Positions 10,265 through 22,417 of a stretch of 64,000 nucleotides of DNA are shown piece by piece. Every line of letters begins with the position of its first letter. Positions within the stretch are counted from its first letter, which is position 1. This DNA comes from Kingdonia uniflora (lineage: Eukaryota; Streptophyta; Magnoliopsida; Ranunculales; Circaeasteraceae). The notes beneath the pieces are model-generated. The model had not been told where the DNA came from. It did not search any database and worked only from the letters and a program-made list of their open reading frames with translations. Both the position numbers and the translations under genes were made by a program. Location: the NCBI GenBank assembly GCA_014058105.1, contig JACGCM010002017.1, forward strand, positions 434,001 to 498,000, written 5' to 3'.

Positions 10265-12236
10265 TCATTTAAACCCCATGTACCTTGCATCATTTAAATC
10301 GTAATACTCAATATTGTTGTCAGCTGGTTGCCTTGTATTTTCATATGCCGCATACCGCATTCCTTGGTTTTGATGCCACAACTCATCCGTATTATACGTA
10401 AGTGAACACGGGTATGGTACCTGCATCACCGGGATCGGTATCTGTGTACACTGATCGTTCGGTCCCGCCACATCCATGAACCATCCCATATCACATAGAT
10501 CGTCGGTCGCCTGAACACCATAGTCTTGCACCTGTGAAGACGTAGCTAAACTCGACATAGATGACAAGTATGCATCAGGCCTCACTAGATTACGCCCAAC
10601 GATCTAAATATTTCCTGCCCTATTTACTAAACTGTAACCGATCTTGGGATTTGGATGAATGGAACGCCAATATGTCATGTAATCTACGTCGGGAACAAGA
10701 TAATCGAGACCATCGTAGAAGTTCATATCCTTCAGACTCTGATATAACTCTCAATCGTACCTTGGGAATTCCATAATCTCCTGAGGGGGGTCATAGGGAA
10801 CACTATCATGCCCGGTCATCTGAAGTATACACCGGTCTCCTAAATAACATAACGTACCGTGGCCGTATGGGACTGACACCAATAGAACCCTTTGGAAGCT
10901 CAGCGTTGAAGCAACTCTTACCTCTGGATGGATTAATTGCCTTGACTCGTACCATGGTTGCCAATCTATGTTGGTTATGTCTTTCCATTCTATCATATCT
11001 CTGATCACAGCAAAAGAGTGATGGATTTCAGACCCTGTACTCGCCATTTCATCTCTCCACCCAGAAATACAGGGATACATATGGTTAAAGTTTTGTACCT
11101 TAACTAGATATATTCCAACCCGATAGTACTCGAAGAACCAAAACTCCAATATCGTATAGAATCCGGTGATCAATCACTTCACCTTCCCGTCCCTCAAAAC
11201 TAAGACTTCATCAACCCCTGATACAAAGCTACCATAATCGGCGTACCCCAGTCAAAACCTGACGCACCAAGAATATCGTAGTCTGTCAAGGCCGCAAGAT
11301 GACCCGCCCGAAGAGATGTGGCATCATTTGAGAAGAAGAGATTACCCATCATATAGCCAATAAATGCCCGTGCATACAGGATATCCATTTGTGAGTCATA
11401 ATTGTGGAGACGTGGATTCAAAGGCTCTTTCCACTTTTTTAAATAGGTGAGAGTGATGTTACCGTACCTGATATCAAAGCTTATGATTCCCAAAAACATC
11501 TTTTCTGCTTCCTCTAACTTGGAGTACCTCTCTTCGTACGGGAGTTCGCAAACCCTCCCAAAAGATATTCCCATTAGCATGACGAAGTCTAACGGTGTGA
11601 AACCCAGTTCCCCGCAAAGGGAGTAAAAAGTATGGGTGGAAGGCCACCGCCGTTCCACGAGAGTATGAATGAGACGGTTATCCGAGTTTCCCGCATTAAT
11701 CGAGCAAAACTCCTCAAAGCCCATATCGTTGACCAACTTCTTCAACATCGGGTACACGGCAATCCATCGGTACCACTTCAGTACCTTATCCAATGATCCC
11801 TTACACTGTAATTCATCTCGGTTTTGACAAAAAAAAAACAAATTAACATGTTAGAAGTTCATTCGGACATTTCATTGAACACATTACAATATACGTTAAT
11901 AACACATAAAATTTACACAAAACTTACCGGCATTTCCTCGGATCCAATAGAAATATGGACCCAGCCATCTGTGAGGATATCTACTCGGTTCAACTCTTCG
12001 TACGATGGGGTGGGATCGTTGTCTGACGTCAATTGTAACGGCCAATTATTTGTTACTTCGGCGTTCCCCCTTCGTTTTACTTCCGCGTTTACATTGCGTT
12101 TGGTTTTGGAGAAATTATGCCTCGGTCGCAAACTAGACTCTCCCAACATTTTTAAGTGATTAACGGAGGAAATGCGTTGGGTTGGGAAACTTGTGGAGTA
12201 AGGTTGGGTATGCCCTGGGTAAAACCTTAAACACAA
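10265..12236 (-). pseudogene. Plant mobile domain (PMD, MAIN-like) protein inside the transposon
   Basis: This gene encodes an aminotransferase-like plant mobile domain. Exon 1 (11,928-12,236) is open and ends in GSEEMP at a CCG/GTAAGT donor. Exon 2 starts at 11,805 after TTACAG. It then reads WYRWIAVYPMLKKLVNDMGF, LVERRWPSTHTFYS, CGELGFTPLDFVMLMGI, ARAFIGYMMGNLFFSN and LRAGHLAALTDYD. After a frameshift at about 11,215 and a stop it continues with FWFFEYYRVGIYL, IDWQPWYESRQLI and LCYLGDRCILQMTG, and a C-terminal tail to 10,265. These are hallmark segments of MAIN/MAIL and TE-derived PMD proteins. PMD domains are known from Arabidopsis MAIN/MAIL1 (silencing) and from several transposons. Here it is a third cargo gene of a Harbinger element, in tandem with the Myb-like gene. 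At least one frameshift and two stops make it non-functional. Confidence 0.88.
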
Positions 12237-12324
12237 GTGTTATGCCTTTGCTAACACTTAGAAAAACCAATACAAGTAACACTAGAAAAAAACTACAAGC
12301 ATAAGCTTTTTCTTTACAACATCA

Positions 12325-12488
12325 TGCCACGCGGTTCAGAACTGCGCGACTATATGTTAAAAAAAATGTATCATTTTCCTATTGGCTGGTAGTTACGCAC
12401 GGTTTAGAAGTGCGTTGAGTGTTGGATGGCTGAGATTTTGCCATGTGGACGTATCTGGGACGTTTATTCTTGCGTGTTCAGAAGTGCG
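12325..12488. repeat. Right subterminal hairpin-like repeats of the Harbinger element
   Basis: Three sites of the same type as at the left end are seen at 12,325-12,350, 12,396-12,414 and 12,471-12,488. The second reads CGCACGGTTTAGAAGTGCG, with perfect CGCAC/GTGCG arms. They lie 100-260 bp from the right TIR, mirroring the left cluster. Confidence 0.6.
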
Positions 12489-12591
12489 TTTGGCAAATTC
12501 ACCTTGGGGTGGATTCACAACTGTTGTGGGGTGGATTGGATTTACCCTAATTTTGGGCAATCCATCCACCCTACTGTTGTGGATGCTCTAA

Positions 12592-12900
12592 TGTTATTAG
12601 CTACTATGGAAATATAAGTCCTTGTAATTATTTCAGGTCATGCTCCTTTTTTTTATATTAGGAATACGAAAGTTATGACTTTGACAGCGATGATATATAC
12701 TGATAATGAATATCAAGGGAAAAAGTCTAATTTGCTGAAGAAACCTACCTGTTGGGACACTGTGATTGTTAAGAGAATGGCAATTTAGCTTTCAGCGCCT
12801 TATTATGGCTTATTTGCTGAAATGTCTATGTACTTCTTGTTTCTTAAAACATTGTGGTGTTAGGTGATATCAATGTGGTTTGATTGTTATGTTTTGTCTA
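12592..12900. other. No gene seen
   Basis: This is flanking DNA between the Harbinger element and the palindrome-bearing LTR. I see no coding sequence, repeat or RNA gene in it. Confidence 0.4.
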
Positions 12901-12942
12901 GGTGATCCAGGAGAATCTAGTATTTTTTTAAGATTTGTCAAA

Positions 12943-12998
12943 GTCGTTCGAACGACATTGAGAGTCGTTCGAACGACATTGAGAGTCGTTCGAACGAG
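12943..12998. repeat. Three 14-bp palindromes at 21-bp spacing
   Basis: GTCGTTCGAACGAC occurs at 12,943-12,956 and 12,964-12,977, and GTCGTTCGAACGAG at 12,985-12,998. They are separated by the 7-bp spacer ATTGAGA, so centres lie exactly 21 bp apart. The sequence belongs to an LTR that resumes at 15,905 after an insertion. Confidence 0.9.
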
Positions 12999-13020
12999 TT
13001 GACATGTCCTCTGGAATTTG

Positions 13021-15899
13021 TGTCACGCCCCAAATCCAGTAATCGGTAGCTTAACCAATTACTAGACTCTAAGTAGTGCAGGTCGGGGAATCCAAAGATT
13101 CTACCTCACAAATAGCCAAGTCGTAGACATTCTGGCTCGGCTATTCACATGTAGCAATAATCATCAGAGTAAAGAAAAAACGATACAACAATATAACAAT
13201 ATAACGCGGAAGCAAAAGATATATATATATATATATATACATATCATGTCAAAACGTAATACAATATCTCGAATACAAGCTCAGCTACATATGCTGAGAA
13301 CACCCACAAAATCTAAAACTAAAGGAAATCTGCAGTGGCAAAATTTGTCTCTGGACTGGCTACCAACGCGGCTGTCCAAGCTAGTCAACCTCTGAAAATG
13401 TTTAAATGCGAGAGTGAGCAAACAACGAGCTCACTAATCCAACAGAACTAAATAACTTACTAATAACAGGTAGTGAAAATAGAGTAGAGACGAGTAATAA
13501 AGAATAAGTGACTAAGCAATTCTAACAATATAATTAGTAACCATCAATGAAATAAGTAATTAATATGGAAGAGGGGATTGAGTTGATAAGAGAATGGAGA
13601 ACAGAGTTAATGCGGAGAGAGAGTGAAGTGGATTCAGAAAGGGAATGGAGTTAAGAATATTAGAGGAGGGAGATAATGATTTGATATGCAATGCTATGGC
13701 GTGAAGTGGTGACTAGGATAATCTCATACTTATCCTAGATGCAATGCTATGATATGGCGTGATGAACAGGGATATTCCCATATATATCCCCTAATGCAAA
13801 TGTTGATGCTAACGTCTAATACTATCTTAAAGAGATTCGGTAAAGGGATACACTGGTACGATTTGTTTAAGCTCGACCAAGCTAGGATGGTCGCACTTGA
13901 TCATAGTGGAAGGGTGGATCAAACCCGCGGAGCATCAGTCAAAAACATTTCAAGGAATTTAAACCTCAACGAGGCTAAGTTTGGGATCAACAGGACTCTG
14001 TCTCATACCAATCCACATTCCGGGGTGGTTTTGCTAGGTATGATAGTGTCATTCCCAATCTCACCTGTCTCTTTTAACCCGATCTCACGGACTCCTTGGA
14101 TCGTGTCGGAGGTCAACCGAAACGAAGTGTTCGTGTATCCAATCTCAATAAGTTTGAAAAATGCGTTAAGTTATAAAGGTACAATCAATGCCCAAGCACA
14201 ACACAGTTGCCGCTAACCTGGCAACCCAAACCAAATGGATAGGGACTCGGTTGCACCGACTCTGCATAGCCGAAACAACAACCCAACCGTCGCCTACGTC
14301 CAAACCAACAATCTCTTAAGGCTGGAAGGGGCATTCCTAGGTAAACCACGGAAACGCGAACCCTAACCACCACTAACTAACCTCAGGTTCTATACAACCC
14401 GAAACCCAACCTCAGAATCAAGTTATCACCCCAAACTACAGGTTAACAATTCTAACAGAATAATTTCAAAGTTAAACTATAGTTAAACACAACCCATCTC
14501 TAAGTTCAATACTACTCTCTAAAACAATACTCAGAACTAGTAAAGAAACTTAGAAATGTTAGAATATAAGCTCACCTGATAACAAACCCGAGTTCTGCGA
14601 TACTCCAACTCGAAAACCCAACTCAGAAATTCAACCGAATTCCACGGAAAGCCCGAAAACCTAAAACCAACCAAGGAGGACAACAAACAACCCATCAATT
14701 AAAGGATACGACAATAAAACCCAAACCCTAGAAATCAAACCCTACGCCAAATCAAGCAAAATTGACGGAAAGGGAAACGAGAATCACTTACCCAAGATAA
14801 GAGTGAAGGTTGCGACGAAGCTAGGCGAAGAATCCGCGAGCGATGGGGAAGATTGGGTGAAGAGTATTGAGGTGAAGGGATTAGGTTAGGAAGAGGAAAG
14901 GATGATGATAAAGATGAGAAGGTGATGAATGGAGGTGATGGGGATGATTGGAGGTGAAGAATCCTTTCTCTAGAACTCTCTCTCTCTCTCACAAATAGTC
15001 CTAAGCAGCGCCTAATAGGAAACCAACCAAAAGAAATGAGGAAGAAAGACTTAAGTAGTCAGAATATACGAAAGTCGTTCGAACGAGTTCGAAAGTCGTT
15101 CAAACGACTAAGAGGTCTTGGGCCAAATTCCAAGAGGTTAGTCAACTCGTTCGAACGACAATAATTCTCGTTCGAACGACAATTCTGTCCAATGGCCAAA
15201 ATGTCTAGAAGACGCAGAAAATGATCAGAAAACACAAGGATTCGTTCGAACGACTAGGAACCTCGTTCGAACAACAATCTGGGAAATCTACTCTGAGGTT
15301 CTCCTGAACCACACACACACAACTCCAAGACCCTCAGAAGACTGGATCAACCCGAACAACCACCACAAAGGGTTCTCAAGGTCTAACACCACCTCCACCG
15401 CTGAACGGCCACCAGAACTCCTAAAACCCAGAAAATGAATCTAACGGCTAGAAACTTAACCGGAAGGAATAAAATGGATGGAAGGAGTCCGACGACGGTT
15501 TGATAGGCGTTGAGAAACCAGGGGTAGCTAATCACTATTTCTCCACCCTAGAATGAAAATCGAAAACGCCAGAAACGTCCAGAATCGAAAACACTATAAC
15601 CCACGCGAATGAGAGAAGCGGAAAACCCTTTTTCGGATATAGAAACCACTCTCTGAACACACACCACACAATCAAACTAAAACGCCCAAAAGCCAAACTA
15701 CCAAAACCATCAAGCCACCAAAACTCTACCAAAAATGAATCCATACCAAACCTGGCACTAAGAACAATATAGATGCATTAAGGATAGGAGAATGTGCAGA
15801 TGTATGATGCAAAGGAATATATGCGGAAGTTAAAGAATAGAAATATGCAGATTTGGAATATAAAGAGTACTAATTAAAAAAAAAATACGGGTCATTACA
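13021..15899. mobile_element. Probable solo LTR, 2,879 bp, with ATTTG target duplication
   Basis: The insert begins TGTCACGCCCC and ends GGGTCATTACA, that is TG...CA with short imperfect inverted ends. It is flanked by ATTTG on both sides (13,016-13,020 and 15,900-15,904). Removing it rejoins CTCTGGAATTTGGCCCAGAG, which matches related uninterrupted copies near 48,400, so the insertion boundaries are certain. No gag or pol is present. The length, TG/CA ends and 5-bp duplication fit a solo LTR of a large Ty3/gypsy element. The TGTCACGCCCC start and the phrase AACGCGGAAGCAAAAG resemble long LTRs of Tekay/Del-type chromoviruses as I recall them. A 155-codon open stretch at 13,749-14,216 resembles no protein I know. 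A non-autonomous LARD-like element without internal LTRs is a less likely alternative. Confidence 0.75.
15070..15275. repeat. Palindrome pairs inside the solo LTR
   Basis: TTCGAA-centred near-palindromes lie in pairs with 7-bp spacers at 15,143-15,180 and 15,241-15,275, and in a more irregular pair at 15,072-15,106. Between them GGGCCAAATTCCAAGAGG is the reverse complement of the phrase CCTCTGGAATTTGGCCC beside the host LTR's palindromes. The insert therefore carries the host motif in opposite orientation. Confidence 0.8.
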
Positions 15900-15904
15900 A
15901 TTTG

Positions 15905-16310
15905 GCCCAGAGCCATATTTTCGTTTGAACGAGTTGGATTTCGTTCGAACGACCAGACAACTTTTCTAGGGTTTTAAACCAATTAGTCGTAAAGTCGTTC
16001 AAACGACTCTCTAGTTTGTTCGAACGACTCTGGCTGTGGTTTTATTTATGAGGCGTATTTTTGCCCCGAGATAAGTTCTTTTGTAATTTCGAGTTCCCTA
16101 GTATATAAAGGAAACTTAGGTTATTTTTCTAGGTTATGTTAGATTTGAAAGAGTTCTGAGAGAAACCTAGATTTTGAGAGTTTTTCTTCTTGTAATTACT
16201 TCGTTTTGAGTAATCGAATTCTCTATTTTTCCAAACCGATTGGTGTTCTTCGTATTTCTCTACTAACACAAACTTCTCAATCGTATTGTGGATTACTGGG
16301 AGAAAAAATG
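15905..16310 (+). mobile_element. Remainder of the interrupted palindrome-bearing LTR
   Basis: This continues from 13,020 after the insertion. It has palindrome pairs at about 15,925-15,957 and 15,993-16,029, a TATA-like TATATAAAGG at about 16,102, and a leader-like U5. No internal LTR-element coding region follows; a LINE remnant is next. A Copia LTR is inferred by comparison with 48,180-49,140, where the U5 region ends in a phrase typical of plant Copia LTRs. Confidence 0.5.
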
Positions 16311-16317
16311 TTGATGG

Positions 16318-17259
16318 TTGGTTAACCAGCAAGAAGAGCTTGTCGTTCTAAAGCATAAAACTGGAAGCGCAATTATTTATGTACTTAATAGGTTTTTTTC
16401 TTCTTCTAAATTTCATATCGTGCAAATGACTTTCACACTAACTACACCTAAGAGGGTATGGGTTTCTTCAATCTTGGATTTGATACTTATTGATGCTCTT
16501 GGATTTCACATTGCGGACATGCACATTATTGGAGCTCTTGCCTCTGCGGTAGATATCGTCATACCCTTCCATCATCCAGGATTCTTGGAACCCCTAATTG
16601 CTCCTTGTATCAATATCAACAGAGATGCGGACTCTAAGGGAAACCCTACCCTGCAGGATGTGGGGGGATTTTTAGAGACTTTAATGGTCTCTCTGTCTCT
16701 GCTTGTGGCCTCTCTTTGGGTCATCAGTCAGCTTTTATTGGTAATCTCATGAGTGTCATTATATCGCTTGAACATGCAAATCTCTTAACCATCATTGTAT
16801 ATGGTTTGAGCTTGACTCTAGTGCAGCTACTTGCTTGTCAACAGAATTAAGGTTATTCCTTGGAAACTCGAGCTCGATGTTTGAACTGCCTACACTACAT
16901 GAACTTTAGTAACTGAAAAATCTCTCAAATGTTAAAGGAAGGGAATGCAGCAGCTGACAAACTTGCAAATGTCTCCATCTGCCATGCACCCGGTCTCACC
17001 ACCATTTGGTATGAAGAACCAAGTTTCTTATCTTCTTTTATTGTAAATGATCCTTTTAACTTTCCTTGCTTCAGATTTAGTTGTTGGAGGTCCTTGGGTG
17101 TATATGATTCTTAGGCTTTTTGGTCCTGGATATCCAGGAACTTATCCAAAACAAATAGCTCCTTACAGTCTCTTTGATTACACCCTCTGTCCTCATTCCT
17201 CTTTGTTTGGACTTTCTCTATTTTCGTCTTGCACGTTGTTCCATTTTATTATTAATTAA
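16318..17259 (+). pseudogene. LINE (non-LTR) RNase H domain remnant
   Basis: Pieces of a plant L1-type reverse-transcriptase polyprotein's C-terminal RNase H (RVT_3-type) are readable. ININRDADSKGNPTL lies at about 16,606-16,650. After a +1 shift come GCGGIFRDFNG, LGHQSAFIGNLMSVIISLEH and, from 16,929, LKEGNAAADKLANVS with APGLTTIWYEEPSFLSSFI and FPCFRF. In intact LINEs the corresponding region reads as KVNTDG..KGNPG, GGIFRD and REGN..AD.LAN. The first catalytic Asp region is altered and the frame breaks twice. The upstream reverse transcriptase and endonuclease are absent, as in typical 5'-truncated LINE copies. Confidence 0.85.
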
Positions 17260-17269
17260 GCCAACGGTG

Positions 17270-18640
17270 TTTCTCAAAAAAAATTTCAAAATTCCTATTA
17301 GACCGTGCAATAAGAGAGGGACTCCGACGGGGTTTGGCTGATATTCACAGCGAGCAGCAAATTTATTTGAGGTGTTTTAGGTTCCTTATTTCATCAAGAA
17401 ATTGATCAGAGTAGCACCTAAGGTGAATCACACCTTAGAGGCTATGATATAGGCTGTGAGAGTTGATGGTTTTAGGGTTCTATCTCAATCTATCTCAATC
17501 TATTAAGTTTCATGGCCAGATAAGTTTAGGGATCTAAATTTTCAAACGGACAGTTGATTATTTTTCTGGATTAAAATCTGACATTACTCCTTCAATAGCG
17601 AATTTTATAGTTTTATGCTGCAATTCGTCCATACCAGCAAGCATCATGGCAGAGGCCAAAATAGGGAATGTGACATTAGGCATGTGGCATTTGCACTGGC
17701 TGCGAAGAGGAAGCTCAGCAGAAACTAAAGTTGAGATTCTTAAATCTTGGATCTGAATTGTAGTAATCAAGTTCGTGCATCGTACAATATGAAAATAATA
17801 TTTGTACTTTTCTTTTTAATTGAGCGGCTATGAAAATGATGCGTACATTAGATAAGAAGGTTAATTTACTTGTGAAAACAAGTTGTTCCAGCTGCGAAAA
17901 CAAGTTGTATGTAAAATTTGACTTGTAAAACAATGTTGTGCTTATCTCTCCAAGAGCCCTATTAGAATATGAAACAAGAGAGGGGCATGTTTTGCTTGGC
18001 TGCTGTCAGGGATAAAAATTTATGAGGGTTTGCTTCATATCATCATCAAGTAACTCAAGTTGTTTAATCAGCAAGAGAGGATCTCCTTCTACAGGGGAAG
18101 TGAAGACATACTGTTTCAGGGCGCAACAGATTGAAGGCATTAGGTTTTTGGCATAAATATGCATGTACACAACTAGATCTTAAGTATGCAAAATGTTGAG
18201 ATTGGTAGAGCTGGTGTGACGGCCTACCGAACGCCGGCCAAATCCACCCGAACGTTTTGAGTTCTGACCTTGGCCAAATCCGTCCGCGCACGTGCGTGTA
18301 TGCCGCACGGTCCCTTATTCTGCTGTGCTCCGGGCACTGTAGAGGCAGACCCGGGCTGGGCCGTGATAGCTAGAGCGCTACATTGCATTATTTTATTTAT
18401 AGTACTGTAACTCCACCATGCAACTTCCTCCTGTATCGCTTGTTTAAGCTCAACATCTAATATTATTATTTAAAAAAAAATTGTATCAATTATATCCTCC
18501 AATTACGCGTACAATTCAAAAAAATAAAAAAATAAATTGTTTTATTCAAAATATATCAAACGCACCTCTGTCACAATTTACAAATCAGCAATCATTCAGA
18601 TCATGCAAAATAAACAGTAAAGCAAAAGCAGTCACCTGTT
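17270..18640. other. Unannotated stretch with a GC-rich patch
   Basis: No gene is recognised. Two diverged segments share the phrase CCTATTAGA followed by AAGAGAGGG and TTGGCTG (about 17,293 and 17,957), suggesting an old duplication. At 18,215-18,375 there is a GC-rich patch with phrases such as GCCGGCCAAATCC, unlike the AT-rich surroundings. It may be the edge of a transposon or a gene fragment. I cannot assign it. Confidence 0.3.
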
Positions 18641-18658
18641 TTCCTCAACCAAATCAAA

Positions 18659-19900
<1,242 letters not shown>

Positions 19901-19937
19901 TTTGCTTTGAATACATTACTGAGCAAATCAGCCTTTC

Positions 19938-19944
19938 ATATATA
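19938..19944 (-). promoter_or_regulatory. TATA box of the peroxidase gene
   Basis: The minus strand reads CCTATATATG about 40 bp upstream of the ATG at 19,900, the only good TATA match nearby. A leader of roughly 10-15 nt is implied, which is short but possible. Confidence 0.55.
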
Positions 19945-20640
19945 GGCACACTGATACAGTACCATAAAACTCTAATTATTGGTTGTTGAATATTTAAACA
20001 GCATCATCGAATAATTATAACAATTATTAGGGTTTGGTATTCTGTCTCAAATAATCCATTTCATTGACATTATTTCAATAGTACATATCTAGTTTGATAT
20101 AGTACTTGCATCGCAAGATTAATTGTTAGAACCACTTTCTCCTAGTGATTCTGATTTGTGACTATTTTTTTTACAAAGCTGTTTGATAGTTCTTTTTTGG
20201 TTAAAACAGTGCTGTTTGATATTGAATTGTATATTATGATGTCCAACATCTTGACAAAACTGATACAAATGTAATCATATTATGTATGATGTCGTCCTCG
20301 CCTCCTCGGATTAGTGTTAAATGTAATTGTGTTTTACCAATGGTAGCGTACGAAGCAAAAACCTGGGCGTCATGTTAAGCTGAAGAGGCTTGTAAATTGT
20401 AATCTATCAAGTTATTGAAGTCCAGCAACACCAAAATTTGCTGTATTGACTTTTTCATGCATGACAATTTTTGACAGAACATGAGCCATGTTCGGTTGAA
20501 CTTTTATATAGTTTGTTTCGCATTATTCCCACTGCCGACGGTCAACCTCTTGAACCGCCATAATCTCCGTTTAATTTTATATATTTTGCTTCACTGGCAG
20601 AGCCACATGAGAGGGCAGCCCCACTCACTTTTCTCAAAAA
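19945..20640. other. Peroxidase upstream region; no gene seen
   Basis: This AT-rich intergenic DNA is the peroxidase's upstream flank. I see no coding sequence and no clear cis-element beyond the TATA box. Confidence 0.4.
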
Positions 20641-20649
20641 AAAAAAAAG

Positions 20650-20980
20650 GGTTTAGTTATATATACTTATATACATTAAAAAAAAAAAAAAACCCCGATC
20701 ACATCATGCCACCATCATCTCTCTTTTAGAGAGAGAAAGTTCTAGAGAGTCTCGTAGCAAACCAAAGTCTTTCACTCTTTGTGCCCTAAATTTGCTCAAA
20801 AGCTCTCTTGGTTTTCTCCAACAATGGTGAGTCTCTCTCTCGGCTGGTTCGATTTGTATCTGAATTGACTAATTTTGGACTGATTTTAGTGTAATTTGTG
20901 ATTGATGTCGATGATTGATTTGTTATTGGTTGGAGAAATTAGGGGTTTGATGTAGTTGGACCATAGTTGTTGGTTGATTT
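20650..20980 (+). promoter_or_regulatory. Orphan promoter and ATG-only first exon
   Basis: A TATA-rich stretch (TATATATACTTATATACA, about 20,655-20,675) is followed by a CT/GA-rich leader of about 120 nt. TCCAACA then precedes an ATG at 20,824 that runs straight into the donor GTGAGTCT. The sequence after it is T-rich and intron-like. An exon containing only the start codon followed by an intron is the arrangement of plant actin-depolymerising-factor genes and some others, but no second exon is recognisable. From about 21,060 the DNA is transposon-derived. It is probably a gene head separated from its body. Confidence 0.45.
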
Positions 20981-21059
20981 GGGAGATTTGTGTGTGATTT
21001 GATGTGATCGGTGACAGTGTAATTTATATAGGTGGTGATTAGTTTGCGACAGCGACAGC

Positions 21060-21220
21060 GTTGAGGGCATTTTCAGCTATACATTTCATAAAGAACCGCT
21101 ACAAAAATATCTTTCAAATCCCTCCAAAAAAATTTTGGGGGGCGGGGCCCCCCAAAATTCCCTACCCCCCCCCCCCCCTAAACAATAATCCTAACTCCGC
21201 CATTGTTTTGCTTAAACTAT
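21060..21220. mobile_element. hAT-like end fragment with G/C runs
   Basis: TTTTGGGGGGCGGGGCC and a run of 14 or so C precede CTAACTCCGCCATTG. Reverse-complemented, this gives a GGCGGAG...GGGGGG end similar to that of the element at 2,413. No second end or target duplication was found. Confidence 0.35.
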
Positions 21221-21539
21221 ATAGGAAATTAGTCATTAGAATTTTTCTTGGTGATTGAATAATCATTATGTAGCTTCTGATCGTCAATATATAATACTGT
21301 CATTCCTGCTAATATATCAGAGATCCCATGCTCGACTTCAGTAAAGAAAACTTTCCATGTAATGTCATGAACCTGGTAACCCAAAACTTAAATGTATGGG
21401 GACCAGAGGTACGGAAAATCATCAGGGGTTGTTCGAAACCTCTATTTACTGAGGGGGACTGCCCAGACTCAGCGAGATATTAAATCATAAAAGGAAGCCA
21501 TATAGAAAAAAAAAAGTATTGGGAAATGACTAGGGGTAA

Positions 21540-22250
21540 GCAGAAAACCGAAATACCGAATCAAACCAAACCAGACCGAACAAAATGGTTTGATTTCTGA
21601 GAGCTTGGTTTCGGTTTCTGAAAATAGGAACGACAAAATCGGTTTCGGTTCCTTGAGTAGAGAAACTATAAGAAACCGAACCAAACAGAGCCAAGATACC
21701 TCATTTGATGGTTTGTAAGTGAGAGTGACTAAAGAACCATAACAAAAGATACAATATAGAACAAAATTCCTAGAAGACTTAAGGAAATGAAGGATCATTT
21801 CTCTTGTACTCAGTTGCTACTGTGATTGAATCAAACTTTTTCTCTATTTCATCAACAAATTTGGCTCATTTCTTTGTGATATCTCTCACACCATTCATCG
21901 CCTAAAACACAATATCTAATAATATTAGCTCATTTCCTGGTTTCGGTTTCGGTTTTGATTCCTTGGCCAAATTTTCAAGTGGCTGGGAATCACAGATTTT
22001 AGGAGTATAAGTAGACTGCTAACATGGAGAGGATTTCGGTTTGTGAGTCTTGGTGTCGTTTTGCAGCTGAGGAGTGGGTAGGTTTCTCTCGTGTGGTTGT
22101 ATCGATTTCAGTTTTTGTTCGGTTTCAAAAAAGGGGGTAAGGAAAGGAAGTAGATTTTATGAGTTTTTGTTTGGCTTCAGTTTCGGATCGGTTTCTCTCG
22201 TGTTGTATCGATTCGGTTTTTGATAGACTTCGGTTCGGTTTTGATTTCAG
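21540..22250. repeat. CCGAA/TTCGG-rich simple-sequence region
   Basis: Many variants of AAACCGAACC and GGTTTCGGTTT occur, in complementary orientation at the two sides (about 21,540-21,680 and 21,945-22,250), so the region could fold as a large imperfect inverted repeat. Such tracts are common in plant transposons. No coding sequence is recognised. Confidence 0.45.
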
Positions 22251-22417
22251 ACCATAACTGGGTCGGAGCCCGATGTTGCCCATCGACGAACATTTGGATG
22301 TTCCTTACAGGTGCCAATCGTACCATAATGTATGAGGATGGGACCCTCAACGTCGGCCTGGTATTCTGTAGGTTAGGATTCGCATTTATCACTGGATATT
22401 TGGACCCACTGGCGACG

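Larger units (their letters stand above)
6729..12591. mobile_element. PIF/Harbinger transposon with three-gene cargo
   Basis: The element proper is 6,732-12,588 (5,857 bp). It is bounded by the inverted repeats GAACATCCACAACAG (left) and GAGCATCCACAACAG (right, reverse-complemented), and flanked on both sides by TAA, the 3-bp target duplication typical of PIF/Harbinger. It holds a decayed DDE transposase on the plus strand (7,309-8,668), a Myb-like protein on the minus strand (8,937-10,260) and a plant mobile domain protein, also on the minus strand (10,265-12,236). Hairpin-like subterminal repeats cluster at both ends. The intact TIRs and target duplication suggest an insertion that was never excised. 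All three genes now carry stops or frameshifts. Confidence 0.92.

Noticed and set aside
12943..12998. Heat-shock elements (as in heat-activated Copia LTRs)
   Set aside because: A heat-shock element needs TTC and GAA separated by two bases; here TTCGAA has none, so the palindromes are a different motif.
13749..14216. 155-codon open frame in the solo LTR
   Set aside because: It shows no domain, no homologous feel and lies in non-coding LTR sequence; long LTRs often contain chance frames.
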